A DNA stretch of 64,000 nucleotides from Reichenbachiella sp. 5M10 (GTDB lineage: Bacteria; Bacteroidota; Bacteroidia; Cytophagales; Cyclobacteriaceae). The notes under the pieces were generated by a model. That model was not told the origin of the DNA. It searched no databases and was given only the letters and a program-made list of their open reading frames with translations. Position 1 is the stretch's first letter; every line of letters starts with the position of its first letter. The translations under genes were made by a program, and so were the position numbers. The stretch lies in the NCBI RefSeq assembly GCF_002742335.1, contig NZ_MDGR01000007.1:2608501-2672500 (forward strand), given 5' to 3'. Below, in pieces: positions 1 to 9,547 of this stretch.

Positions 1-1593
1 ACCTCCCATGACGGTCACGGCATGTTCACCTACTTCAAAATCATAAGAAAGGGTATTGTCCCATGTCAAGGCCAATCCTTTGCTCATACTCTGAGAAGCT
101 GCGTCATACGTTCGCTGCGCATAGATGGACAGTTCGTACTCTGGACTATATGACCTATCCTCAGAAGCGTAGTAGTCGTATCCAAATCTACTTCTCAATT
201 TCAACCCCTCGATAGGCTCAATCTCGACATAGAAGTCTCCGAGCATCTTTTGGTTGTTGTTGTCATTTTGGTTGTTGAGCATCATCGATGCGTACGGGTT
301 GCTCTCTCCAGGAAACCATGGATCCCACGCTTGTCCCTGATACATCGAACTCGTCGAGTTGTTGAGGTAATCGCCATTGTCATCATACATCGGCAAGAAT
401 GGGCTCGTATTGTAGGCTGCTCTCATGGAGTTGTTGTACTGGTTGCCCACCGAGATACCGTTCTTTTTCATGTATGAGAAAGTCAAGTGCTGTCCCACCG
501 TCACAATATCCTTGAAGAACTTGTGATCACTATTGACTCTAAAAGAGAACCGCTCATAACTAGACACGTCCGGTCCGCCGATGATCCCCTCTTGTCCTGT
601 GTACGCACCAGACATAGAATACGTAGAGGTCTCATTTCCTCCCGATACACCCAAGGCATAGTTTTGCGTGACGGCATTGTTATAGATCATCTCATCGATC
701 CAGTCGGTACCGCTGCCCATGTTGGCAATCGAATCAGAACTAAAATAAGGCACCTTGCCAGAGTTGATGGCTGCCTCGTTCATGATGGTTGCATATTCTT
801 GGCTGTTGAGCATGCGGATTTGATTGGCTGGCTCTTGGATGCCATAGTAGCTATCGAAAGTCCACTGTGCTTTTCCAGCCTTACCCGTTTTGGTGGTAAT
901 CAGTACTACCCCATTGGCTGCTTGCGAACCATAGATCGCGGCAGATGCAGCATCCTTCAACACATCGATACTGGCTATGTCAGAGTTGTTGAGATAAGAG
1001 ATGTCTCCCGTTTGTATCCCATCTACGATGTAGAGCGGGCCTGAATTGCCAATCGTACCCACCCCACGGATGGTTACTTTCATGGATTCTCCTGGCTGCC
1101 CAGATGTCGCAGCGATATTGACCCCTGCCACTTGACCTTGCATGGCATTCAATGCATCGGTACTACTCAGGTTGGTTAGTTTATCTCCTTTGACTTGTCC
1201 AGTCGCTCCAGTGACCAGTTTCTTTTGCTGGACACCATACCCCACGACCACTACCTCTTCGAGAGCGGTCACGTCTTCGTCCAAGGCAATATCGATCACA
1301 GAACGTCCACCTACCACTGCCTCTTGAGTCACATAGCCAATGAAGGAATAGACCAACACTGGATCACTCGTATCCCTCAAGTTGAGCGTATAATTCCCAT
1401 CCAGATCCGTCACGGTACCTGTAGAAGTCCCCTTGAGTAACACAGTCACTCCGGGCAATGGCTCTCCATCTGCTCCGGAATTGACTACTCCTTTTACGAC
1501 TTGACTTTGGGCCATCAAGTGAGCACTTGATCCCAAAAACATCACCGCAAAAAGGCACAAACAAATTGCTTTGAGTTTGTAATTTTTTAGCAT
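1..1593 (-). CDS. SusC/RagA-family TonB-dependent receptor, partial (C-terminus off the left edge)
   Basis: Outer-membrane TonB-dependent transporter of the SusC type, which imports glycan oligomers together with a SusD lipoprotein. I translated the minus strand from the ATG at 1593 and it stays open to base 1, giving about 531 residues. Seen in order: a signal peptide (MLKNYKLKAICLCLF, ending near HLMAQ), a carboxypeptidase-regulatory-like domain (VVKGVVNSGADGEPLPGVTV, then TDLDGNYTL), a TonB-box-like VVVVGYG, and a plug domain (ALNAMQGQVAGVNI, IRGVGTIG, PLYIVDGI, DVLKDAASAAIYGSQAANGV). These are hallmark SusC motifs. The barrel is mostly missing. A SusD partner would be expected beyond base 1. 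The HTCS sensor at 2403-6440 lies upstream on the same strand and is its likely regulator. The pectin/uronate context suggests a pectic oligosaccharide substrate, which is inference. Confidence 0.95.
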   Translation of the reverse strand, partial: MLKNYKLKAICLCLFAVMFLGSSAHLMAQSQVVKGVVNSGADGEPLPGVTVLLKGTSTGTVTDLDGNYTLNLRDTSDPVLVYSFIGYVTQEAVVGGRSVIDIALDEDVTALEEVVVVGYGVQQKKLVTGATGQVKGDKLTNLSSTDALNAMQGQVAGVNIAATSGQPGESMKVTIRGVGTIGNSGPLYIVDGIQTGDISYLNNSDIASIDVLKDAASAAIYGSQAANGVVLITTKTGKAGKAQWTFDSYYGIQEPANQIRMLNSQEYATIMNEAAINSGKVPYFSSDSIANMGSGTDWIDEMIYNNAVTQNYALGVSGGNETSTYSMSGAYTGQEGIIGGPDVSSYERFSFRVNSDHKFFKDIVTVGQHLTFSYMKKNGISVGNQYNNSMRAAYNTSPFLPMYDDNGDYLNNSTSSMYQGQAWDPWFPGESNPYASMMLNNQNDNNNQKMLGDFYVEIEPIEGLKLRSRFGYDYYASEDRSYSPEYELSIYAQRTYDAASQSMSKGLALTWDNTLSYDFEVGEHAVTVMGG

Positions 1594-1700
1594 AGTCTTT
1601 CTTTTAGTTTATTAAATCATGTGGACCGATTCACTTTCACAATTCGGTTTTTCAATATTACTGGATCGTCTTTTCGAGATAGGATATGCTTTGCTTCCGT

Positions 1701-1789
1701 ATAGGGGTAAAAATGTCATCCCCCTTATAAAAGCCTGTTTTAGCGCAGTTTGCATCGATTTATTTCACCAATAGGGTAACGAATGTTCA
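1701..1789 (-). promoter_or_regulatory. candidate direct-repeat regulator site upstream of susC
   Basis: Two related sequences 70 bp apart, ATAGGGGTAAAAATGTCA at 1701-1718 and ATAGGGTAACGAATGTTCA at 1771-1789, lie 108-196 bp upstream of the susC start. AraC-type output domains commonly bind degenerate direct repeats at this sort of distance, so these could be sites for the adjacent HTCS. Only the similarity is seen; the role is inferred. Confidence 0.3.
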
Positions 1790-1872
1790 CTAAGAGATAA
1801 ACAAATCATACCCCTGTAGTCACCTCAGGTACAGAGATATAGTCAGATGAAGAGTGAGTAAATGGATAATTC

Positions 1873-1909
1873 ATCCCCCTATGTCCCTCTTAAAGGGGGC
1901 GAGGGGGAT
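1873..1909. repeat. imperfect inverted repeat with C/G runs
   Basis: ATCCCCCT at 1873-1880 is complementary to AGGGGGAT at 1902-1909, with an inner CCCT/AGGG pairing, so the segment can fold into a hairpin. C- and G-run palindromes of this kind are scattered between genes in many Bacteroidota. It has no T-run and is not a convincing terminator. Confidence 0.45.
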
Positions 1910-2070
1910 TTGACGGAAAACAAGATCAGAAACCAGTAGAGTACTACTTCGGACAACATGACAGTTTTGCAACAGGTGGGAGAGCAAAAAGTCTCGTATT
2001 TTTTTGTTCTACGAGTCAAAATTGAACACCAAAAGTGGGGAGTAAAAAGACTTCAGGTGAACGGCTCATG

Positions 2071-2150
2071 AAACACAGGTGATTGACCATCCAAACACCT
2101 GTGTTTGACGCGCCAAACACGTGTGTTTCAAGCGCTGAACACACGTGTTT
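2071..2150. repeat. four 14-bp near-palindromes at exact 22-bp spacing
   Basis: Units start at 2071 (AAACACAGGTGATT), 2093 (AAACACCTGTGTTT, a perfect palindrome), 2115 (AAACACGTGTGTTT) and 2137 (GAACACACGTGTTT). They are separated by 8-bp linkers, so the period is exactly 22 bp. Units three and four are also inverted relative to each other (CAAACACGTGTGTT against AACACACGTGTTTG). Spacing of two helical turns puts every unit on the same DNA face, typical of cooperative operator arrays. The array is 478-557 bp upstream of the susC start and just beyond the HTCS gene's 3' end. Confidence 0.6.
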
Positions 2151-2402
2151 GAAAAGAGCCTTCAAAAACCCACTCCATTCGCCACAAACGGCGTTTTCGA
2201 CAAAGCCCTAGCATAACTCAATGCAACCCCTAGCCTCACACAGCTGGTCCTCGGTCGATCGATCGAACAAACTCAGAAAAAGGTGACATTTTGTCTTAGT
2301 GCACTTATCAAAATCCATCCAATACCTAGAATGCTTTGCAAGACATCTCTTTGCCGCAGTAGTCTCATTATCACAGCGCTAGCTTTCTCATGCGACTATA
2401 TG

Positions 2403-5400
2403 TTAATCCTCGGCAGTGTACTGCGAAGGGTACTTCTTATAGACAGACTTGAAGTATCGGCTAAATAGCTTCGGGTTGTTGTACCCTACGGCGTAGGCAA
2501 CCTCAGAGACCGTCATTTGGCTTTTGCTCAGGAGTTCGGCGGCTCGCTTGATACGGATGTTTCGGATAAAATCCATAGGAGTCTCACCTGTGATCTTGAG
2601 CATCTTCTGATACAAGTATCCTCGACTGAAACCCAGTTCGTGGCTTAGTTCTTCCACGCCAAACTCAGAATTGGACATGTTTTTCTCTACAAGTTCTAGC
2701 GCATCCTTGACCAGTTTTTCATCGCGCGACACCACTTCGATTTTGTCCGGCTCGGCCGTGAGCCTTTGACTCGATTCATTGACCCGCTTCTGAAATTTGA
2801 GTGCACTACTGATCGTACTCACCAATATCTCAAAATTGACTGGCTTAGAGATACATTCTATCGCACCGGCTTCCAAACCTTGGATCTTATGCTCTTCTGA
2901 TGTTTGGGCCGTCAGGAGAATAACCGGAATATTGGCAGTACGTGGGTCATTCTTGATCTTCTTGCACAGGTCAAGACCATTCATCACAGGCATCATCACA
3001 TCCGAGATCACCATATCTGGGTGCTGGGTCACGATGGACTTCCAGGCCTCTTTGCCGTTGAACGACTCAGAAACATTGAAGTGCTGCTTCAAGTTGTCTT
3101 TGATGTAAAATCTAAAATCGGCATTGTCCTCTACCAAAAAAACATGTGGTTTCTTCTTGTCCTCAAACTCCTCTTCTACATGCTTCGTTTTTTCTCTTGG
3201 CTGATTCTCTTCCTCCTCTGATTCTATCCGTGCCTGATCCAACTGCTTGAATGGAAACTCCACGAAGAAAGTACTCCCGTGATCCTTTTCGCTCTCGACA
3301 CTGATCGTCCCTCCATGCAGCTCCACAAATTCCTTGGTGATCGATAGACCTATCCCTGTGCCACTGTTGATCATATTGGGCTTGATTTCACTCTGGATGA
3401 AGCGCTCAAACACCGCTTCCTGCTTGTCCAGCGGAATCCCAATCCCCGTATCCGCCACAGACACCACGATATGTCCTTTGTCATTTTGCTCCAATGCCAC
3501 GACTATCTTGCCCCCCTCTAGCGTGAATTTGAAGGCATTGGACAAAAGGTTGAACAGAATCTTGTCCATCTTGTCCTTGTCGAAAGAGCAATAGAACTGT
3601 GATAGATCACTTTCAAAACTCAAATGAATTTCGTTTTCTTTGGATAGGTCCGAAAACGAATCGATGACGTCCTGCACAAACTTGACCAAATCCCCAGAGG
3701 AATAATGTAAAGTGTGCTGATTTGCCTCCATTTTCCGAAAATCCAACAACTGATTGACCAGCGTCAAGAGACGCTTGGCATTGCGCTGGATCACATGAAA
3801 ATCCGCCTCCCGTATGTTGGTAGGGTTCTTGATCATCCGTTCGATAGGAGTCAATACTAGCGATATGGGTGTACGAAATTCGTGACTGATGTTCGTAAAA
3901 AACTTGAGTTTCATCAGATCAAGTTCATGCAAACGCTGCGCATCCAGCCTATCATTTTCTATTTTGGCTTTTTCGCGCTCTCGCGAAACAATCAGTCGTC
4001 GGGTGACAAACATCACTAGCAGTAGAAGTGCAAAATACCCCACATAAGCCCAAGCTGTGCGCCAAAAAGGTGGACGTATGATAATTGTCATTTTCAAATC
4101 CTCGTCACTCCATACATTGTGACTGTTGGAGGCACGTACTCTGAGCTGGTACTTCCCTGGGTTGATATTGGTGTAGCTGGCGCGCCGAATCTCAGGCGAA
4201 ACTTTCATCCAGTTTTGGTCAAACCCCTCCAGTTTGTACTCATAGCTATTGCTCTGTGCCTGATCGTAAGTCAACGCAGCAAACTCAAAGCCAAAAGAGT
4301 TTTGGTCATAATCCAAGGTGAGCGTTTTCATTACATTTAGATTACTGGTCAGAAGCACATCATTCTCTATGATTTGACCAGACTTTACCAACTGACTATG
4401 TAAGTAAAAATTGGTGAACACCAAATTGGGAGGATTATCGTTCACTACGATATGTTTCGGATCAAACATATTGATCCCGTTTTGTCCAGCAAATGCCAAC
4501 ATCCCCGTACTCGTTTTGAGGCATGCCCGCTCGTTGTAGTAGTTCCCCTGTAGCCCATCCGATACACTAAAGGATTGGACTGTAATGTTGTCTTCTTCCA
4601 CTGTCAGTTTGGACAATCCTTTGTCCGAACTAATCCACAAATATCCCTCGTCATCTTCGACAATGGCCATGACGATATTGGACGCCAAGCCATCTCTCTT
4701 GTCGTACACTCTAAATCCATCGACCTCCGGCATGTAGCGATTGAGGCCATTGAGTGTCCCTACCCACAGGTTGCCCTTGGTGTCGTTGTATATCGTCACT
4801 ACGCTGTTGCTGCTGATCGAATGATCCACTGTATCTGAGAGTTGATAGTTTTTGAACTCCTCTCGATCTGGATCAAATACACTGAGCCCAAGTCCCGTCG
4901 CAATCCAGACCCTGTTTTGATCGTCCTCGAGCAGACTCGTGACGTAGTTGACAGGCAGCCCGTCACGCTGTCCGTAATGGGTAAACTGACCCGTCGATAC
5001 GTTGATTTTGTCTATACCTGCCTGAAGGGTCCCTACCCAAATATTGTCCTTAGAATCTTCGAATATCGTCCAGATATTGTCATCAGACAGCGCGTTTTCT
5101 TTGCCCATACGGTATGACGACAACTCTCCTTCTTTGTATCGATAGAGTCCTTTGGTATAGGTCCCAATCCAAAGCGAGTGATCTCGTGCATAATACATAC
5201 TCACAATCACGTCGGGTACTTTCTCAATCTGTCCCGACCGCAAGACATTCGAGGGTGTCATTTTCTTTGTTTGATTATCCATTTTCAACAAACCCTGTCC
5301 GTTGGTCCCAATCCAAAAATCCCCCTCTTCGTTTTCGGCGATACTCAGCATGTCGTTGTATGCAGGATCATCACTCGGGTACTTGTAGTGCGTGAATTTG

Positions 5401-6440
5401 CCGGCGTGCTCGTTGAAATAACTCAGCCCTTTCCGGCTTTTGCCCACCCAGATGATGCCGTTGCTACTGCGAAAGAGAGAAGTGATGCTGTTGTTGCCAA
5501 GGCTACCAGGGTTGTTGGCTTCATATTTCAGTTTCTTGGTTTCCCAGGTTGCCTTATCTACCACAGTGATCCCTCCATGGTCTGTGCCCACCCAGATGTA
5601 CCCTTTGCCATCTTGTATCACCTGCTGCACGATGTTGCTACTGAGGGTCTGCTCGTTGAGTACGATGACTTGCCCCTCTGTCGTATTGACATAAATCAAT
5701 CCCAGCTGGCCATCCGAAGAATAAATCCATAAATCGAGATCCTGGTCTACATAAAAGCTAAAGAATGCACTCTCTTGTGTATAGCTGCCAAAATCAAACT
5801 TGCGAACCACCTGATCCATGCGGGTGTCGATCACGTCTACTGCTCCATTGAGATAAAGCACCCACAAGTTGCCGTCTTTGTCTAACATCATGTCACTCAC
5901 TTGATCAGCAGTCAACACCACGTGGCTGTTGGGGTCTGTACTGAGCACTTGGAGCATGGAAGAGTCCTCTGTATACTTGATCAATCCACGTCCAGCGATG
6001 CGAAACCAAGTCACCCCTTCTTTGGTCAATACCTCCTGAATGTCAACTTGATTGACTTGCAATCGATCCAACCACGGCTGTACATCGATGAATCGATCGA
6101 TGCGCGGATCGTAGATAGACAACCCCTGCCCTGTACCTATCCATAGCGTGCTATCTGGGCCATTGGCCAGCCACATGATGGTATTGTTGGCTATCGAATG
6201 TGCATCATTGGCGTCATGAAAAAATGTTTGGTAGCTGTAACCATCGTAGCGATTGAGTCCAGACAAAGTCCCCACCCAAAGAAACCCAAAAGCATCCTCC
6301 AAGATACAGTTGACCTGACTATTGGACAACCCTTGCTCTGTTGCACTCTGATCAAAGGAGATATCATAGCTCCATTGCGCCAAGCAAGGGTACGAGACCA
6401 ACATCACCCAAACCATACAAATTCCTCTCATACGAAACAC
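2403..6440 (-). CDS. hybrid two-component system sensor/regulator (HTCS)
   Basis: One-protein signalling system that senses a glycan fragment in the periplasm and activates nearby uptake genes. From the N-terminus: a signal peptide ending near PCLAQ; a long periplasmic sensor of regulator-propeller repeats (recurring LWVGT, IWVGT and LWIGT with GLN/GLS motifs); a Y_Y_Y domain (YEYKLEGFDQNW); a membrane segment near residues 790-815; a HisKA domain with phospho-acceptor His in NISHEFRTP (about 852); a HATPase (DTGIGIP, GTGIGLSI); a receiver domain with phospho-acceptor Asp in VISDVMMP (about 1144); and a C-terminal AraC-type HTH (about 1225-1345). The length of 1345 residues is normal for the family. 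Start could instead be Met4 (6431). It lies between GH95 and susC on the same strand, which suggests it controls them. Confidence 0.96.
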   Translation of the reverse strand: MFRMRGICMVWVMLVSYPCLAQWSYDISFDQSATEQGLSNSQVNCILEDAFGFLWVGTLSGLNRYDGYSYQTFFHDANDAHSIANNTIMWLANGPDSTLWIGTGQGLSIYDPRIDRFIDVQPWLDRLQVNQVDIQEVLTKEGVTWFRIAGRGLIKYTEDSSMLQVLSTDPNSHVVLTADQVSDMMLDKDGNLWVLYLNGAVDVIDTRMDQVVRKFDFGSYTQESAFFSFYVDQDLDLWIYSSDGQLGLIYVNTTEGQVIVLNEQTLSSNIVQQVIQDGKGYIWVGTDHGGITVVDKATWETKKLKYEANNPGSLGNNSITSLFRSSNGIIWVGKSRKGLSYFNEHAGKFTHYKYPSDDPAYNDMLSIAENEEGDFWIGTNGQGLLKMDNQTKKMTPSNVLRSGQIEKVPDVIVSMYYARDHSLWIGTYTKGLYRYKEGELSSYRMGKENALSDDNIWTIFEDSKDNIWVGTLQAGIDKINVSTGQFTHYGQRDGLPVNYVTSLLEDDQNRVWIATGLGLSVFDPDREEFKNYQLSDTVDHSISSNSVVTIYNDTKGNLWVGTLNGLNRYMPEVDGFRVYDKRDGLASNIVMAIVEDDEGYLWISSDKGLSKLTVEEDNITVQSFSVSDGLQGNYYNERACLKTSTGMLAFAGQNGINMFDPKHIVVNDNPPNLVFTNFYLHSQLVKSGQIIENDVLLTSNLNVMKTLTLDYDQNSFGFEFAALTYDQAQSNSYEYKLEGFDQNWMKVSPEIRRASYTNINPGKYQLRVRASNSHNVWSDEDLKMTIIIRPPFWRTAWAYVGYFALLLLVMFVTRRLIVSREREKAKIENDRLDAQRLHELDLMKLKFFTNISHEFRTPISLVLTPIERMIKNPTNIREADFHVIQRNAKRLLTLVNQLLDFRKMEANQHTLHYSSGDLVKFVQDVIDSFSDLSKENEIHLSFESDLSQFYCSFDKDKMDKILFNLLSNAFKFTLEGGKIVVALEQNDKGHIVVSVADTGIGIPLDKQEAVFERFIQSEIKPNMINSGTGIGLSITKEFVELHGGTISVESEKDHGSTFFVEFPFKQLDQARIESEEEENQPREKTKHVEEEFEDKKKPHVFLVEDNADFRFYIKDNLKQHFNVSESFNGKEAWKSIVTQHPDMVISDVMMPVMNGLDLCKKIKNDPRTANIPVILLTAQTSEEHKIQGLEAGAIECISKPVNFEILVSTISSALKFQKRVNESSQRLTAEPDKIEVVSRDEKLVKDALELVEKNMSNSEFGVEELSHELGFSRGYLYQKMLKITGETPMDFIRNIRIKRAAELLSKSQMTVSEVAYAVGYNNPKLFSRYFKSVYKKYPSQYTAED

Positions 6441-6512
6441 ATGCTACGAATCACAACGAAGTGGTTGTAATTCAAAACGAAAAATAACCCTTTTTGAGCA
6501 ACTTTCAAGGTA

Positions 6513-8996
6513 TTAGAGCGCTTCAAAAGTATATTCTCCCCCAGCTTGCGTATCCAAGTCATAGAGATAGTATTTCTTCAACTCCACCTCGGGCAGTACG
6601 GTCTCTTTGTCCAAAATCGGCTTGACAGATAAAATAGGCAGCATGAGTGGATTGGGACAATCTCCCGTAGCATCACGAGCCCCCGCTAGCTGTAGCGGCC
6701 ATTCCGAGCGCAGACGGCATACTCCCCCCAGTGAGGAATGTACAACCCCAGAAACCAAACGTCCCTCAGACCAATTCAAATCCACTTCATACCCACCACG
6801 AGCTTTGAGTCCTTTGATTTGCCCCTGCTCCCAGCCAGATGGCAAAGCTGGCAATATATGTACCGCGCCTGCATGCGACTGCATGAGCATCTCTGCTACC
6901 CCTGCCGTAAAGCCAAAATTGCCGTCAATCTGAAACGGAGGATGTGCATCGAACAAATTGCCATACAAGCCTGGCCGATCCCACTTCTCTCCTTCGAGAT
7001 CAGCGGTCTTGATCAGGTTATTCATGATTTTCAGGGCATGATCCCCATCTAGCAGTCTCGCCCATAGATTGATTTTCCACCCCATGGACCAGCCTGTCGC
7101 TTCATCCCCACGCTTGAGGAGCGAGTTTCGCGTAGCAGCAAACAGCTCCGGTGTATCCCACAGATTGATTTGATTGCCAGGGTGCAGCCCATAGAGGTGC
7201 GACACATGCCTGTGCCGAGGGTCGTTTTCGGTATAAGCCTTGTCCCATTCGAGCAAGGTAGCGTCCTCACCGATCTTGAGTGGCCGCAACTGTGCTATGT
7301 TTTCATCGAGAGTTTTGACGAAGGAATTCGAAGGGTCAAACAACTCCAAGGTTGCTTTGCATCGCACCAAAATCTCCCGCGTCATCGTCACATCCATGGC
7401 GGTCCCTTTGGATACACTTACCGGCTTGCCGCTTTCGCTCAAAAACTGATTTTCGGGCGAAGTGCCAAAAGCAGGTTCGAGGTAGCCGCCACCGTTGCGT
7501 TCCAACATGCCAATCACAAATTGTGCGGCTCCCTTGATTTCGGGCAAGTAGGATTTCAAAAACTCCTTGTCTCCAGTATAATAATAATGCTCAAACACGT
7601 GGGACATCAACCAGACTCCCCCCATTGTCCAATTGGACCACATCGGATCACCTGCCACGGGACCAGTCTGTGCCCAGAGGTCCGAATTGTGATGCGCCAC
7701 CCAACCATCCAAGCCGTAGTTGGTGCGAGCTGTCACTTTTCCATTCTTAGCCAAGTCATGAACAAACGACAACAAAGGCTCTGTCGTCTCGCTGAGGTTC
7801 GTCACCTCAGCAGGCCAGTAGTTCATCTCCGTATTGATGTTGATGGTGTAGTTGGAACGCCACGGTGGGTAGATGTATTTGGACCAAATCCCTTGTAGAT
7901 GTGCAGGCTGACTCCCCTCACGGGAAGATGCCAACAACAAGTATCGACCGTAGTTGAACAACAATTCCACCATCCCCTGATCCTGCGTCTCTGCATACGC
8001 ATCGATGCGTTGATCTGTGTCTCGAGTGGTTACAGAGTCGGCCCCATCCAGTATCAATTGTACACGATCATAGAGTGCTCGATAGTCTTCGCGGTGTATT
8101 GCATTGAGTTCCTCAAAACTTCTACCCTGAGCTTTGGCCAATCGATCCGCTGCTGCAACCCTCGGATCAACCCCGTCGAAACCAGGAGATTTGAATCGTC
8201 CGTTGAAACTAGTCCCACAACTCAACAGCATCAGTGCTTCATCGGCATTTTTCAAGATCAAGCTCGAGTCAGTCTCCACCAGCTCCCCGCCTTTTGATAT
8301 GATTTTTAGCCACACTTCTGCCTCCATTCCTTCGCGATCCCAGGTCGTATCACTCCATACCTTGCAGCGGATTTTCAACAACTCATCTTCCACTCGCACT
8401 TTGTGCAACACACGGCTACTGAATCCCACTTCAAAGCTAATATGTCCAGGTTTGTCCGCACTCCATTGCATCGCGATCACGTCATCTGGATAGCTCGCGA
8501 TACTCTTTTGAACAAATGTTACGCCCTCTTTTTGGTAGACCTGCTCATAGATCGCATCCTGAATATCCAATCCCCTGTTGTAATTGGTCACTTCTCCCTC
8601 AGGATAATGTATCACTAGGTCTGCCAGTGGCTGATAAGGTTCGGTATCCTTGCCCTGCATCTGACGAATGAGACTATCCGCTAGATCATGTTGGTCTGCT
8701 TTGAGTGCTTGAACCACCAGAGGTTTGAATGCCACCGCCTTGGGGTTGTTCCAATCCGAAGGTCCTCCGCGCCAAAAAGTATCATGATTGAGTTTGAGTG
8801 TATCGTTCCAGGGATTGCCGTATATCATCGCTCCGAAGCTCCCATTGCCGATAGGCAGAGCATCCGTCCACTTCGTCGCGTGTGTGGAGTAATGCAACAA
8901 ATGGGGTAGTTTCTGCAATTCGTCTTTCTCTTCTTCACACGAAAACGAGCCATACACAAACAAAACAGCCACGAACAGAATATTGGTTAATCTCAT
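6513..8996 (-). CDS. GH95-family glycoside hydrolase, lipoprotein
   Basis: Glycosidase of family GH95, whose known members are inverting alpha-L-fucosidases with some alpha-L-galactosidases; in a pectin locus it would trim side chains. The 827 residues match family length. Seen: the N-terminal GH95 signature [27 protein letters not shown] near residue 389, which carries the paired Asn residues used to activate water in characterised members; GTSPENQF near 511, with the expected general-acid Glu; and QIDGNFGFT near 689, with the conserved Asp. The signal peptide ends in GSFSC followed by EEEKDE, a lipobox with an acidic stretch of the kind that exports Bacteroidota lipoproteins to the surface. 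It is separated by 72 bp from the downstream HTCS and may be co-transcribed with it. Exact sugar specificity cannot be told from sequence alone. Confidence 0.92.
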   Translation of the reverse strand: MRLTNILFVAVLFVYGSFSCEEEKDELQKLPHLLHYSTHATKWTDALPIGNGSFGAMIYGNPWNDTLKLNHDTFWRGGPSDWNNPKAVAFKPLVVQALKADQHDLADSLIRQMQGKDTEPYQPLADLVIHYPEGEVTNYNRGLDIQDAIYEQVYQKEGVTFVQKSIASYPDDVIAMQWSADKPGHISFEVGFSSRVLHKVRVEDELLKIRCKVWSDTTWDREGMEAEVWLKIISKGGELVETDSSLILKNADEALMLLSCGTSFNGRFKSPGFDGVDPRVAAADRLAKAQGRSFEELNAIHREDYRALYDRVQLILDGADSVTTRDTDQRIDAYAETQDQGMVELLFNYGRYLLLASSREGSQPAHLQGIWSKYIYPPWRSNYTININTEMNYWPAEVTNLSETTEPLLSFVHDLAKNGKVTARTNYGLDGWVAHHNSDLWAQTGPVAGDPMWSNWTMGGVWLMSHVFEHYYYTGDKEFLKSYLPEIKGAAQFVIGMLERNGGGYLEPAFGTSPENQFLSESGKPVSVSKGTAMDVTMTREILVRCKATLELFDPSNSFVKTLDENIAQLRPLKIGEDATLLEWDKAYTENDPRHRHVSHLYGLHPGNQINLWDTPELFAATRNSLLKRGDEATGWSMGWKINLWARLLDGDHALKIMNNLIKTADLEGEKWDRPGLYGNLFDAHPPFQIDGNFGFTAGVAEMLMQSHAGAVHILPALPSGWEQGQIKGLKARGGYEVDLNWSEGRLVSGVVHSSLGGVCRLRSEWPLQLAGARDATGDCPNPLMLPILSVKPILDKETVLPEVELKKYYLYDLDTQAGGEYTFEAL

Positions 8997-9547
8997 TTCA
9001 GCAATTAATAGTCTTTAGTCTTCAAACAATCTTTGATGTGCAGTGATCATCTGGCCTTCCCAAACCTCTACTACCTACACTTTGATCGGGCAATTTAGAA
9101 GGTAAGGTAAAATTCTAGGGTTAAAAAATGAATCGTCCTTAGGTAACAAATGTTTTTTAACAAGTTTTTTGTAGCTTTAAAGACTGCTTCAAACATGCAG
9201 TACTTCCACCTAGGGAATGTATCTCCATTGTTATTCGAGAATAAAGCAGATCTAAGTTGATGATCGCTAATCATATTGAAAGAATGATTGATTAATTGAC
9301 TAATTACTATTAGGGCCGGTGACGAAAATCACCGGCTTTTTTTTACACAAGCCATACTTTGCGAGACCTCCTTTGGTGAATTTCTAAGGATCATTATGTG
9401 CTTCTGCGGGATGGATCCAATAGATCACTTCGTGATTCAATATTCATTGTTTGAAATCCCTTACTGTTTTCTTATAAAACAACCTCCGCGCGCACTCGCA
9501 TGAGTCATTGGTGGACCATTCCCATCCAGTTTCCTTATCTTTAGCCC
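8997..9547. other. 551-bp divergent intergenic region with a possible small-RNA gene
   Basis: It separates GH95 (leftward) from the oxidoreductase (rightward). There is no plausible protein-coding frame. A strong plus-strand terminator sits at 9315-9344 with no plus-strand gene before it. The 165 nt ahead of it contain short hairpins: ACTGC/GCAGT (9183-9187 with 9197-9201) and AATCAT/ATGATT further on. A TAGCTTTA sequence just before the first hairpin resembles the Bacteroidota -7 element (TAnnTTTG) but is imperfect, and I see no good -33 TTTG. Confidence 0.5.
9315..9344 (+). terminator. strong intrinsic terminator without an upstream gene
   Basis: Perfect 8-bp stem GCCGGTGA / TCACCGGC with a 6-nt loop, followed by eight Ts. 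The T-run is only on the plus strand, so it ends rightward transcripts. The only neighbouring upstream gene runs the other way, so it probably ends a non-coding RNA or attenuates the oxidoreductase transcript. Confidence 0.85.

Larger units (their letters stand above)
1594..2402. other. 809-bp intergenic region upstream of susC
   Basis: No convincing gene in this stretch. It is the control region for the susC-type gene, which reads leftward from 1593. It holds a four-unit 22-bp-period palindrome array (2071-2150), a G/C-run inverted repeat (1873-1909), and a pair of similar sequences at 1701-1718 and 1771-1789 (ATAGGGGTAAAAATGTCA and ATAGGGTAACGAATGTTCA). These three elements are described separately. 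Short open frames here show no protein character. Confidence 0.7.

Noticed and set aside
487-1044. 185-residue plus-strand frame at the left edge
   Set aside because: Antisense to the SusC-type gene, whose plug motifs read cleanly on minus.
7170-7898. 242-residue plus-strand frame inside the GH95 gene
   Set aside because: Shadow of a well-supported glycosidase.
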